Assembly (NCBI RefSeq): GCF_013387495.1
Contig: NZ_JABZEE010000007.1
Location: forward strand, 1-64,000
DNA from: Streptomyces sp. PKU-EA00015
GTDB taxonomy: Bacteria; Actinomycetota; Actinomycetes; Streptomycetales; Streptomycetaceae
Direction of reading: 5' to 3'
DNA length: 64,000 nt
Position numbers and translations under genes: made by a program. Shown here in pieces: positions 52,995-61,710 of the stretch. Numbering within the stretch: the stretch's first letter is position 1; each line of letters begins with the position of its first letter. The notes under the pieces are model-generated. The model was not told the DNA's origin. It did not search any database and saw only the letters and a list, made by a program, of their open reading frames with translations.

Positions 52995-53510
52995 ATGAGT
53001 GACGTGATCCCCCAGGGCACCGTCGAGACCCGGGACGACGGCACTCACCTGCTGCGGTACGAGCTGCACCTGCCGCATCCGGTGATCCGGGTATGGGCCG
53101 CCGTCGCCACTCCCGAGGGTCTGCCGACCTGGCTCTGCGCCGCCGACCTGCTCGAGCCCCGGGTGGGCGGCGCGGTCAGGCTGCGCTGGCTCAACACGGA
53201 CGCGGAGGGTCGCCACACCTTCGCCGAGGGCCATGTCACGGCGTGGGACGTGGAGCGGGTCGCCGAGTACACGGTCACCGTGCACGGCCGCATCCGCTTC
53301 CACCTGGAACCGCACGGCGACGAGGCCACGGTGCTCCGCTTCACCAACGAACTGCGCTGCGACGACGAGGTGCTGCTCGACTGCCTGGCCGGCTGGCACA
53401 ACCACTTCGAGCTGCTGGTCGCCGCGCTGGAGGGCAGGCCGACCACCGACTGGTCGACCTGGACCTCGGAGCGCTGGCAGCAGCTGCGGGACGCCTACGC
53501 GACCGCCTGA
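52995..53510 (+). CDS. SRPBCC (AHSA1-like/START fold) family protein
   Basis: This 171-residue protein has the START-like pattern of Aha1-type domains: ELHLPHPVIRVWAAVATPEG, then TFAEGHVTAWD and DCLAGWHNHFELLVAALEG. These proteins bind hydrophobic ligands. It is the last plus-strand gene before the convergent receptor gene, with only 12 bases between stops and no terminator visible. Confidence 0.82.
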   Translation: MSDVIPQGTVETRDDGTHLLRYELHLPHPVIRVWAAVATPEGLPTWLCAADLLEPRVGGAVRLRWLNTDAEGRHTFAEGHVTAWDVERVAEYTVTVHGRIRFHLEPHGDEATVLRFTNELRCDDEVLLDCLAGWHNHFELLVAALEGRPTTDWSTWTSERWQQLRDAYATA

Positions 53511-53522
53511 ACGCGGAGCCGG

Positions 53523-55028
53523 TCAGTCCTTCCTGGCGATGCAGTCCACCGGCGGCGGCTTCTGGTCCGGCCAGGAGAACTCCTGGAACTGCAACGTCCC
53601 GTCGGCGGCGAGCCGCACGATCGGCACCGCCTTGTTCCGCGGGTTGCCGTAGTTGTCCAGGCAGATCCAGCCGCTGGCGCCGTTCACCCGGAGCGAGCCC
53701 GTCAGGTGCGGCCACTGCGCCGTCACATCGGCCAGCGCCGGAGCCTTCGCCGAGGTGCCGGTCGCGCGCCGGATGCCCTGCACGGCCGTCGCCATCGCGT
53801 CGTGCCCGATGATCGTCTGCCCGTCCTGGAGCTGGTTCGGCCCGATCTCGGCGCGCAACTCGGCGATCGCGTCGGCCAGTTGCCGGTACGCCGCCGCCGA
53901 GCCGCCCGTCGCGGGCAGCGACCGCCCGGGCGCCTCGACCCAGGAGTCCGGGTGGGCGAGCGCCGCGTACTTCAGCGTCACCCGCGGCTCGTCCTCGCCC
54001 GGCCGCAGCGCCAGCGCCTGCCGGTCCAGCCTCTCGTCCGAGCCCAGGTAGGACGCCTCGTCACCGGTCAGAACGGTGAAACCACGGCTCGCGCAGCCCG
54101 CCTTGCCGAGCTCGGAGACGAAGATCCGCAGCGGGGTGTGGCGGCCGGCGAAGAACACCGTGTGGGCGTCGGTGTCGCAGATGTAGTGGGCGATGCTGTT
54201 GAAGACGTTGCCGAGATTGCCCGGGTTGTCCGGCTCCTTGCTCGATGTGAACTGCGTCGGCTCGTAGACCTGGTCCGGCAGCTGCTCGTTGAACGCCTCG
54301 CGCAGCGTCTGCGCGTAGCGGTCGTCCGGATTCGTGTCGTACACGAGCAGCGCGCTGCGGTCGACGGACTTGGCGTGCGACACCAGCGCCCGGGCCTCGT
54401 CCCTGTTGGTCGGGGACACCCGTGCGAGGCCGGGGACGTTGGTGATGTCGTCGGCCGTGATCGTCGAGCCCACCATCGGGATGTGATGACGGGCCAGCAG
54501 GGCGACGGCCTGCTTGTTCGCGGTGTTGCTCGTCGCGATGCCGGTCACCGCGCGCAGCTGCTCGGGACCGTCCGCCATCGCGACCAGCTGGTTCGCCACG
54601 GTCTCCCAGTGGTGGCCGAGGTCGCCGGTGTTGGCCAGCAGGACACGGATCTTCGGCGGCCTGCCCTCGGCCCGGTTGGCGAGCTTCTGCTGGACGTACA
54701 CCCCCTGGAGCTCGTGGCGCATCTTCGTCAGCTGCTCCGGCGCCCTGGAGCTGAACGGCATCATCACCGCCACCGAGACCGTCAACTGCTCGGAGTCCTC
54801 CGCGCTCCGGTTCTCGACGGCGATGGCGCGCGCGACCTCCCGTATCTCCTTCACCCCGAAGTCGTAGCCGGTCGCCGAGACACCGATGCATTCGTCGCTG
54901 CCCTCGGGTTTCACCACGCCCTTCGCGCACGAGCGGTTCTGATCGAGGACGCCCGGCCCGAACAGCACGCCCAGCACGACCGCGGTCACGGCTCCGACCC
55001 CGATGAGGATCTTCGTCAGGTTGTTCAT
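53523..55028 (-). CDS. Membrane-anchored receptor with type I periplasmic-binding fold (orphan)
   Basis: This 501-residue protein has one N-terminal membrane helix (about 7-28) without a lipobox or clear cleavage site, so it should stay anchored with its bulk outside the membrane. From about residue 75 it resembles branched-chain-amino-acid/ABC substrate-binding proteins (VSVAVMMPFSS, GIATSNTANKQAVALLARHH, PMVGSTITADDI). No permease or ABC ATPase gene is nearby. Its ATG overlaps the stop of the NTPase gene (ATGA), so the two are coupled. Ligand sensing rather than uptake is inferred. Confidence 0.75.
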   Translation of the reverse strand: MNNLTKILIGVGAVTAVVLGVLFGPGVLDQNRSCAKGVVKPEGSDECIGVSATGYDFGVKEIREVARAIAVENRSAEDSEQLTVSVAVMMPFSSRAPEQLTKMRHELQGVYVQQKLANRAEGRPPKIRVLLANTGDLGHHWETVANQLVAMADGPEQLRAVTGIATSNTANKQAVALLARHHIPMVGSTITADDITNVPGLARVSPTNRDEARALVSHAKSVDRSALLVYDTNPDDRYAQTLREAFNEQLPDQVYEPTQFTSSKEPDNPGNLGNVFNSIAHYICDTDAHTVFFAGRHTPLRIFVSELGKAGCASRGFTVLTGDEASYLGSDERLDRQALALRPGEDEPRVTLKYAALAHPDSWVEAPGRSLPATGGSAAAYRQLADAIAELRAEIGPNQLQDGQTIIGHDAMATAVQGIRRATGTSAKAPALADVTAQWPHLTGSLRVNGASGWICLDNYGNPRNKAVPIVRLAADGTLQFQEFSWPDQKPPPVDCIARKD

Positions 55029-57118
55029 CAGTCCATCCCCCCACTCGCCCGGCCCCGCCGGGAGCAGTCGCACTCCCGCAGCGGACGGCCCGACCGGATG
55101 CTCTCCGCCCAGTGCGTGGCGGCGTCGGTGAGTACGGAGCTGTCGGCGACGTCGTCCCGCAGGGCGTGCAGCGCCCCGTGGACCGCCGCCTCCAGCCGCG
55201 CCTCGGGCAGCTCCAGCCAGTCCTGCGCCAGCCAGGCGGCGTTCAGCAGCCGCTCGACGCGCCGCTGCGGCTCACGGTGCCCGCCGGTGAACGCCAGCCT
55301 CCGCCGCTCCGACAGCCCCTCGAAGCCGGGCGCGGACGCGATGTGCAGCAGTTCGTCCAGCCAGGCGGCCGTGTCCGCGCGGCCGAGCGAGCCGGTGAGA
55401 TACGCGACCGCGCCGCCGGTCCGGCCGATCGCCAGCTCGTGGTGGTACGCCTGCCAGGAGTCGGGTCCGGCCGCCGCGTAGTGCATCACGAGCCGCGAGT
55501 GCATGCCGAGCCACGACGAGTGGTCGGTGTCCAGGTGGTAGAGCCGGTGCAGGAGCAGGGTGCGCAGGCAGTGGTCGGCTACGAAGTGCCGGTCGCAGCG
55601 CGGCCATCCGTCGGAGTCGAGCGCGTGGCGCAGCTCCGGCGTCGTCATGCCGGCCGCCGCCGGGAGCAGCAGCTCGGCGGAGCGCGCGTCGGCAGCCGGG
55701 GACACCCGGGTGAGCAGGTCGCCCAGCTCCCCGGGGGCGAGCTCCTCCCGCAGCGCCTCGGCGACCGTCGGCCCGGTGTCCGCCTGCCGCGGTGTCGCCG
55801 GCCGGTGCCGCAGCAGCGAACGCAGCGTCAGCGTCGCGAGGGCGGTCGGCGCGGGCGGCCCCGCCGGGCCGGGCGGCACGGCGGCGTCGGCCGCCGTCCG
55901 CAGCTCCTCGATCGCGTCCGTCATCCGGGTCATGGCCAGCGGCCGTCCGCCCGTGAACCGGTAGAGCGCGCGCGGCAGTCCGGGCGGCAGCATCGCGTCC
56001 GGATCGACGTGGCTCAGCAGCCCGTCTGAGGTCTCGGGACCGGCCGGCGGCAGCGGCGGATACGGCACCACGACCATCGGGTGCACGCACAGCCCGTCGC
56101 CCCGGCCGCCCGCGAGGCCCACCGCGGAGCTGAGCGACGCCAGCCCGTGCGCGCCCTGCAGGACCGGCGGATCGCCGCGCCGGAACGCCGCGTACACCAC
56201 CACCCGGTCCGGATGGCCGGTCGACCGGTGGGTGAGGCAGTCGCGCACCAGTTGCTCGCCCAGCTCGTCGTGGGCGTTGTCGAGCAGCATCAGCGGGCGG
56301 CCGGTGCGCAGCAGCCAGCCGCCGGCCGTCCGGTACGCCTCCTCCAGGTCGGCCCGCAGCGCCTGACCGAGGAAGTACTCGGCCCGCCGCCGCTGGTCAC
56401 CGCCGAGCCGGAAGTGGCTGCCCAGCAGGGTCAGCCCCCAGCGGGCGCTGCCCTGCGCGCCCGGATAGGCCGCGTACCAGCCGACGGCCTTGCGGCTGCC
56501 GCGCTGGAACAGCTCCTGGAGCAGCACCTCCACCGACACCTCGATGAACTTCTGCACCGGCGGCAGCGGCATGGGCAGCGCCGCGTACGCCGCCATCAGC
56601 TTGGCCACCCAGCTCTGCACGACCGCCGCCCAGTTGCCCCGGGACGGCGAGATCAGCTCCAGGCGGCGCAGTTCGGCGGCGATGCGCTCGTCCTGGTCGG
56701 CGTTCCACGTGCCGGAGGCGACGGCGACGAGCCCCGCGAACAGCCGGGTCATGTGCAGCGTCGGCGCCCGTGCGGGCCCGGCGCTGGTGAAGCCGATGCC
56801 GAGCAGCCGCAGCGCCTCCGTCAGCAGCGAACGCGACTCCGGCGACTCGGCCGCGCCGGTGCGCAGCGTGTCGTCGGCGCAGTCCAGGTACGCGGTGGGC
56901 GTGACCGGTCCGCAGACGTCCCGCAGCCAGGCGAAGTCGTACGACTTGCCCATTCCGCGGCCGCCGACGACGGCGACGACGGGAGGCGGCAGGGCCTTGC
57001 AGGAGGGGCGGAACTTCCGGCCGGCGACCTCGGTGCCGGTGAGATGGGACGTGAGCTGCGCGAGCAGTTCGCTCCTCGCGGCGAGTTGATCCCTCAAAAA
57101 CGACTCCCGAGCGGTCAA
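55028..57118 (-). CDS. STAND-like P-loop NTPase, function unknown
   Basis: This 696-residue cytosolic protein has a Walker A at residues 52-59 (GGRGMGKS), a Walker B at about 276-284 (LMLLDNAHD) and a GG-R-PLA motif at 390-395 like the GxP motif of STAND/NB-ARC proteins. The C-terminal 280 residues are helical with no recognisable repeat and end in a Cys/Arg-rich tail (ECDCSRRGRAS). Members of STAND often couple ligand detection to oligomerisation. It is translationally coupled to the anchored receptor downstream. I recognise no characterised homologue. Confidence 0.65.
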   Translation of the reverse strand: MTARESFLRDQLAARSELLAQLTSHLTGTEVAGRKFRPSCKALPPPVVAVVGGRGMGKSYDFAWLRDVCGPVTPTAYLDCADDTLRTGAAESPESRSLLTEALRLLGIGFTSAGPARAPTLHMTRLFAGLVAVASGTWNADQDERIAAELRRLELISPSRGNWAAVVQSWVAKLMAAYAALPMPLPPVQKFIEVSVEVLLQELFQRGSRKAVGWYAAYPGAQGSARWGLTLLGSHFRLGGDQRRRAEYFLGQALRADLEEAYRTAGGWLLRTGRPLMLLDNAHDELGEQLVRDCLTHRSTGHPDRVVVYAAFRRGDPPVLQGAHGLASLSSAVGLAGGRGDGLCVHPMVVVPYPPLPPAGPETSDGLLSHVDPDAMLPPGLPRALYRFTGGRPLAMTRMTDAIEELRTAADAAVPPGPAGPPAPTALATLTLRSLLRHRPATPRQADTGPTVAEALREELAPGELGDLLTRVSPAADARSAELLLPAAAGMTTPELRHALDSDGWPRCDRHFVADHCLRTLLLHRLYHLDTDHSSWLGMHSRLVMHYAAAGPDSWQAYHHELAIGRTGGAVAYLTGSLGRADTAAWLDELLHIASAPGFEGLSERRRLAFTGGHREPQRRVERLLNAAWLAQDWLELPEARLEAAVHGALHALRDDVADSSVLTDAATHWAESIRSGRPLRECDCSRRGRASGGMD

Positions 57119-57241
57119 GTGGCGCCGGGGGACAAGTAGTTGAAGACGATGATATGACCCGCGGGGCAGGCGGGCGAGGGGATTGACGCGCTTTCGTGTT
57201 CAGTCCGTTACGCGCCGTCGCGGGGCTCCGGCGGCACCGGC

Positions 57242-57694
57242 TCATGCATCGCCGATGTCCTCGCTCCACAGCGCCGGATGACCTTCGACGAAGTCCCGCA
57301 TCATCGCCGCGCACCCGGGATCGTCCAGCAGCACGATCTCCACGCCGTGCTCCGCCAGCCAGTCGTGCCCGCCGTGGAAGGTCCGCGCCTCGCCGATCAC
57401 GACCCGGGAGATCCCGAACTGCCGCACCAGCCCGGAGCAGTACCAGCACGGCGAGAGCGTCGTCACCATCGTGGTGCCCCGGTACGACCGCTGCCTCCCG
57501 GCCGCCCGGAACGCCGACGTCTCGGCGTGCACCGACGGATCGCCGTCCTGCACGCGCCGGTTGCGGCCGCGCCCCAGCAGCGAGCCGTCGGCCCCGTACA
57601 GCGCGGCTCCGATCGGGATGCCGCCCTCGGCGAGCCCCGCACGGGCCTCGGCGACCGCGGTGGCGAGCCACCTGCGGGCCTGAGCATCGTCCAT
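57242..57694 (-). CDS. Nucleoside/cytosine deaminase (CDA fold)
   Basis: This 150-residue protein is a zinc-dependent deaminase. The zinc and catalytic signature is HAETSAF (His-Ala-Glu) plus SPCWYC (PCxxC). The size and pattern resemble yeast cytosine deaminase and bacterial guanine or nucleoside deaminases. The ATG at 57694 (MDDAQARRWLATA) is used because the frame upstream has no family similarity. A salvage role is likely; the exact base is not visible. Confidence 0.85.
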   Translation of the reverse strand: MDDAQARRWLATAVAEARAGLAEGGIPIGAALYGADGSLLGRGRNRRVQDGDPSVHAETSAFRAAGRQRSYRGTTMVTTLSPCWYCSGLVRQFGISRVVIGEARTFHGGHDWLAEHGVEIVLLDDPGCAAMMRDFVEGHPALWSEDIGDA

Positions 57695-57803
57695 GCCCGG
57701 ACTCTTCCCGGGCGGGCCCGGCACCACCCCATCGACACGGCCGATGGGGCCATCGGCAGGACGCCACTGGCCCGTGGACCGGCGCACGGGCCCGTTCGCA
57801 GCG

Positions 57804-57896
57804 TCAGGACCGGGCGTACCTCAGCTCGGCGGCGGCCCGGGTGAAGCCGAGGACGGTGGCGACCTTCTCGAAGGTCACCAGGAGCCGCAGCTCCAT
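57804..57896 (-). pseudogene. LysR-type regulator relic (first 29 residues, then stop)
   Basis: The frame reads MELRLLVTFEKVATVLGFTR, then AAAELRYARS and a TGA. This is clearly the beginning of a LysR helix-turn-helix (usual pattern MELRxLxxFxxVAexxxFTRAA), cut at the point where the recognition helix should start (RYAQSSVT in intact relatives). Nothing LysR-like follows in any frame. Its ATG overlaps the stop of the PLDc_N gene, which suggests the fragment is a left-over joined to the end of that transcript. Confidence 0.75.
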
Positions 57897-58282
57897 CAGC
57901 CGTCCTTGTCCTCGCCCTGCTCGCGGCGCTTGAGCTCCTCCTCACGGCGGCGCAGGTCGGCCTCCCAGTCCTTGAGGAGCGACTCGTCCTTCTTGTTCTC
58001 GTCCTTGATGGACTTCAGGAACTCGGGGTTGTCGTCGGGAGCGACCCAGTCCATGCGGTGGTTGCGGTGCCACTCGGAGGGGGTGCGGCCACCCGCCGGG
58101 GCGTGCCGCATCTTCCCGGCGGCGAACCAGACGATCGGCCCGACGATCCAGAACAGCAGGATGATGAAGATCCAGGCGAGCTTGGGCAGATGCTTCGCCT
58201 CGTCCTCGGGCGTGTTCAGGCAGTCGATGAACGCGTAGATCGTCAGCGCCAGCGGCAGGATGTACATCAGCGCCCTGAGCAT
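57896..58282 (-). CDS. PLDc_N-type two-helix membrane protein
   Basis: This 128-residue protein has two membrane helices (about 3-22 and 34-54) matching the phospholipase D nuclease N-terminal (PLDc_N) domain (LPLALTIYAFIDCL, WIFIILLFWIVGPIVWFAAG) and a charged coiled-coil tail ending EEELKRREQGEDKDG. It is a common actinobacterial protein of unknown role. It is divergent from the menaquinone decarboxylase gene. The LysR relic follows. Confidence 0.85.
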   Translation of the reverse strand: MLRALMYILPLALTIYAFIDCLNTPEDEAKHLPKLAWIFIILLFWIVGPIVWFAAGKMRHAPAGGRTPSEWHRNHRMDWVAPDDNPEFLKSIKDENKKDESLLKDWEADLRRREEELKRREQGEDKDG

Positions 58283-58371
58283 GTGGGACAGCCCCCTGGA
58301 GACTTGGGCGGAGCCGTGTTCTCCGGCCCCGGTGACGGGCCCAGGGTAGCCCGTGGCCGATACTTGGCCCC

Positions 58372-59823
58372 ATGGCTTACGACGATCTTCGCTCCTTGCT
58401 CCGGGCGCTGGAGCGCGAGGGCGACCTCAAGCGCATCAAGGCCGAAGTCGACCCGTATCTGGAGGTCGGGGAGATCGTCGACCGGGTCAACAAGGCCGGC
58501 GGCCCCGCCCTGCTCTTCGAGAACGTGCGCGGTTCGGCGATGCCGCTGGCGATGAACGTGTTCGGCACCGACCGCCGGCTGCTCAAGGCGCTGGGACTGA
58601 CGTCCTACGACGAGATCAGCGACAAGATCGGCGGACTGCTCAGGCCCGAGCTGCCGCACGGGTTCGTCGGGGTGCGAGAGGCGTTCGGCAAGCTGGGCTC
58701 GATGGTGCACGTGCCGCCGAAGAAGGTGAAGGACGCGGCCGTGCAGGAGGTCGTCCTCACCGGCGACGACGTCGATCTGGACGCCCTGCCCGCGCTGTTC
58801 ACCTGGCCCGAGGACGGCGGCTCCTTCTTCAACCTGGGACTCACGCACACCAAGGACCCCGAGTCCGGTGTGCGCAACCTCGGTCTGTACCGCCTCCAGC
58901 GCCACGACCGGCGCACCATCGGCATGCACTGGCAGATCCACAAGGACAGCCGCAACCACTACCAGGTCGCCGCCAGGCGGGGCGAGCGGCTGCCGGTCGC
59001 GATCGCCTTCGGCTGCCCGCCGGCCGTCACGTACGCGTCGACGGCGCCGCTGCCCGGCGACATCGACGAGTACCTGTTCGCGGGGTTCGTCGCGGGCAAG
59101 CGGATCGAGATGGTCGACTGCAAGACCGTGCCGCTCCAGGTCCCGGCGAACGCGGAGGTCGTGCTGGAGGGCTGGCTGGAGCCGGGGAAGATGCTTCCCG
59201 AGGGCCCGTTCGGCGACCACACCGGCTTCTACACGCCGCAGGAGCCGTTCCCGGCGCTGACGATCGACTGCGTGACGATGCGCAAGCGGCCGCTGCTCCA
59301 GTCGATCGTGGTGGGCCGGCCGCCGACGGAGGACGGCCCGCTGGGCCGTGCCACCGAGCGCTTCTTCCTCCCGCTCCTCAAGATCATCGTGCCGGACATC
59401 GTGGACTACCACCTGCCGGAGTCGGGCGGTTTCCACAACTGCGCGATCGTCTCGATCGACAAGAAGTACCCGAAGCACGCGCAGAAGGTCATGCACGCGA
59501 TCTGGGGCGCGCACATGATGTCGCTGACCAAGCTGATCGTGGTCGTCGACGCGGACTGCGATGTCCACGACCTGCACGAGGTCTCCTGGCGTGCGCTGGG
59601 CAACACGGACTACGCCCGTGACCTCACGGTCGTCGAGGGCCCGGTCGACCATCTCGACCACGCCTCCTACCAGCAGTTCTGGGGCGGCAAGGCGGGCATC
59701 GACGCGACGCGGAAGCTCCCCGAGGAGGGCTACACCCGCGACGGCGGCTGGCCCGAGATGGTCGTGTCGGACCCGAAGACGGCGGCGAAGGTCGACCGCC
59801 GCTGGAAGGAGTACGGCCTGTGA
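58372..59823 (+). CDS. mqnL: UbiD-family decarboxylase of futalosine menaquinone pathway (MqnL)
   Basis: This 483-residue enzyme belongs to the UbiD family, which decarboxylates aromatic acids with prenylated FMN. GMHWQIHKDSRNHYQVA and EVVLEGWLEPG carry the cofactor and metal residues. In Streptomyces the gene next to mqnP and the UbiX homologue is assigned to the late decarboxylation of the prenylated 1,4-dihydroxy-6-naphthoate in menaquinone synthesis. Its stop overlaps the mqnP GTG (GTGA), so the genes are coupled. Confidence 0.92.
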   Translation: MAYDDLRSLLRALEREGDLKRIKAEVDPYLEVGEIVDRVNKAGGPALLFENVRGSAMPLAMNVFGTDRRLLKALGLTSYDEISDKIGGLLRPELPHGFVGVREAFGKLGSMVHVPPKKVKDAAVQEVVLTGDDVDLDALPALFTWPEDGGSFFNLGLTHTKDPESGVRNLGLYRLQRHDRRTIGMHWQIHKDSRNHYQVAARRGERLPVAIAFGCPPAVTYASTAPLPGDIDEYLFAGFVAGKRIEMVDCKTVPLQVPANAEVVLEGWLEPGKMLPEGPFGDHTGFYTPQEPFPALTIDCVTMRKRPLLQSIVVGRPPTEDGPLGRATERFFLPLLKIIVPDIVDYHLPESGGFHNCAIVSIDKKYPKHAQKVMHAIWGAHMMSLTKLIVVVDADCDVHDLHEVSWRALGNTDYARDLTVVEGPVDHLDHASYQQFWGGKAGIDATRKLPEEGYTRDGGWPEMVVSDPKTAAKVDRRWKEYGL

Positions 59824-60722
59824 CCTCCGCCGCCGCGGCCGTCCCGCAGCCCGGACGCACCAGGGCGTTCCTGCGTCTGGTGATGATCGAGCACTCGGTC
59901 TTCGCGCTGCCGTTCGCCTACATCGCCTCGCTCACCGCGATGTTCCGGCTCGACCGCACCGTCCACTGGGGCGAACTGCTGCTCGTCACCGTCGCGATGG
60001 TCGGCCTGCGGACGTTCGCGATGGCGTGCAACCGGATCATCGACCGGGAGATCGACGCCCGTAACCCGCGTACGGCCTCGCGCGAGCTGGTGACCGGCGC
60101 GGTGTCCGTCCGCTCGGCGTGGACGGGCGCGCTCGTCGCCGTCGTCGTCTTCCTCGGTGCCGCGGCCCTGCTCAACCCGCTGTGCCTGGCGCTCGCGCCC
60201 GTCGCCGTGGTGCCGATGGTGGTCTATCCGTACGGCAAGCGGTTCACGAACTTCCCGCACGCCATCCTCGGGCTCGCCCAGGCCATGGGGCCGGTCGGCG
60301 CGTGGATCGCGGTCACCGGCGCGTGGTCGTGGGAGGCGGTGATCCTCGGTCTCGCGGTGGGTGTGTGGATCGGCGGCTTCGACCTGATCTTCGCGTGCCA
60401 GGACGTCCAGGCCGACCGGGCCCACGGCGTGAAGTCGGTCCCCGCGCGCTTCGGCATCCCGGCGGCGCTGTACGGGGCGCGCGGCTGCCACGTCGTGACG
60501 ATGGCGCTGTTCGTCTGGTACGCGCTGGCCACGGACGCGGGGGTGTTCCTGTGGCTGGGGCTGGTGATCGTGGCGGCGGCGTTCCTCTACGAGCACACGA
60601 TCGTGCGCCCGCACGACCTGTCGCGTCTGAACCGGGCGTTCTTCACGGTGAACGGTTTCATCGGGATGGCGTTGTTCGTGTGCGCGCTGCTGGACCTGGT
60701 GGTGCGCGGCCTCACGGTCTGA
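59820..60722 (+). CDS. mqnP: UbiA-type prenyltransferase MqnP
   Basis: This 300-residue membrane protein (about eight helices) attaches a polyprenyl chain to the futalosine-pathway naphthoate. The first Asp-rich motif is NRIIDREIDARNPRT and the second is DLIFACQDVQADRAHGVKS, both typical of the UbiA family. It starts with a GTG overlapping the mqnL stop. It is followed by the UbiX homologue 36 bases on. Confidence 0.92.
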   Translation: MTSAAAAVPQPGRTRAFLRLVMIEHSVFALPFAYIASLTAMFRLDRTVHWGELLLVTVAMVGLRTFAMACNRIIDREIDARNPRTASRELVTGAVSVRSAWTGALVAVVVFLGAAALLNPLCLALAPVAVVPMVVYPYGKRFTNFPHAILGLAQAMGPVGAWIAVTGAWSWEAVILGLAVGVWIGGFDLIFACQDVQADRAHGVKSVPARFGIPAALYGARGCHVVTMALFVWYALATDAGVFLWLGLVIVAAAFLYEHTIVRPHDLSRLNRAFFTVNGFIGMALFVCALLDLVVRGLTV

Positions 60723-60758
60723 CCGGCCCGGGGCCTGGGGCCGGATAGGCTCACCCAT

Positions 60759-61436
60759 GTGGAGCCGCAGGAGATGAACAGTCGTCGGCCGTGGGTCGTG
60801 GGGGTGTCGGGTGCCTCCGGCACGCCGTACGCCGCCGCCGTGCTGCGGGCGCTGCTCGCCGCCGGCGAGAGCGTGGACCTCGTCGTCAGCCGGGCCTCGC
60901 GGCTGACCCTGCTCGACGAGACGGGGATCGCCTTCCGGGACGCGCACTGGCGGGACGACCTGCGTCAGTGGCTGGCCCGCGGGGCGGACGGCAAGCCCGA
61001 CACGTTCGACGTCGACGTGGCCGGGGTGCGCCACTGGGCCGCGGGGGACCTGGCCGCCGGTCCGTCGTCGGGGTCGTACCCGGTCAAGGGAATGCTGATC
61101 GTGCCCGCGTCCACCGCCTGTGTGGCGGGTGTGGCACTGGGGCTTTCGAAGGACCTTCTCCAGCGGGCCGCGAGCGTGACGCTCAAGGAGCGGCGCCGGC
61201 TGGTGGTCGCCGTGCGGGAGACCCCGCTGAACGGGCAGACGCTCAAGCATCTGGTGACGCTGGACGAGGCGGGCGCCGTGGTGCTGCCCGCCTCTCCGGC
61301 GTTCTACGCGGGGGCGACGCACATCCAGGATCTGGTGGACTTCGTCGCCGGGCGGGTGCTGGACGCGGCCGGGGTGCCGCATCGGCTGTACCGCCGTTGG
61401 GAGGGGGAGCTCGGTGGTGGCTCCGCGGACGATTAG
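60759..61436 (+). CDS. mqnM: UbiX-family flavin prenyltransferase (MqnM)
   Basis: This 225-residue protein makes the prenylated FMN cofactor for the UbiD-type MqnL. Motifs are VVGVSGASGTPYAAAVLRAL, PSSGSYPVKGMLIVPAS and KERRRLVVAVRETPLN. The start is taken as GTG at 60759; an ATG at 60774 is in frame but abuts its AGGAG. The last residues overlap a small ORF on the other strand. Confidence 0.92.
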   Translation: MEPQEMNSRRPWVVGVSGASGTPYAAAVLRALLAAGESVDLVVSRASRLTLLDETGIAFRDAHWRDDLRQWLARGADGKPDTFDVDVAGVRHWAAGDLAAGPSSGSYPVKGMLIVPASTACVAGVALGLSKDLLQRAASVTLKERRRLVVAVRETPLNGQTLKHLVTLDEAGAVVLPASPAFYAGATHIQDLVDFVAGRVLDAAGVPHRLYRRWEGELGGGSADD

Positions 61437-61579
61437 CTCTTCCTGCCGCGGCGCGGTGCGCGGGTCCGGTCGGCCCGGCGGGCGGCGGAGGGCTGGTGGG
61501 CACGCGAGCGGTTGGCCAGCTCCTGCAGCTGTCGCATGTGGGCGTAGGCCATCTCGATCGTGTACACGGTGAGTGTCAT
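61433..61579 (-). CDS. Small basic protein, 48 residues, unknown
   Basis: The frame encodes MTLTVYTIEMAYAHMRQLQE, a short helix LANRSRAHQ and a basic tail ending RRGRKS. Codon third positions are almost all G or C, like true genes. The AGGAG directly before the ATG is close, which is unusual. Its stop overlaps the last codon of the convergent UbiX homologue. I know no family. It lies divergent from the AsnC gene region with an AT-rich patch between them. Confidence 0.55.
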   Translation of the reverse strand: MTLTVYTIEMAYAHMRQLQELANRSRAHQPSAARRADRTRAPRRGRKS

Positions 61580-61710
61580 CTCCTGTATGGATCCGGATCC
61601 TTGTGGGATCAGCTGTGATCGTTTGAGTAATTCGCAGGGTGTCGGCCCTGCTTGCCTTAGATTCTACACGTAAACTTGCGCTATCGCTGAATAATGGAAG
61701 GCTTGAGTCT

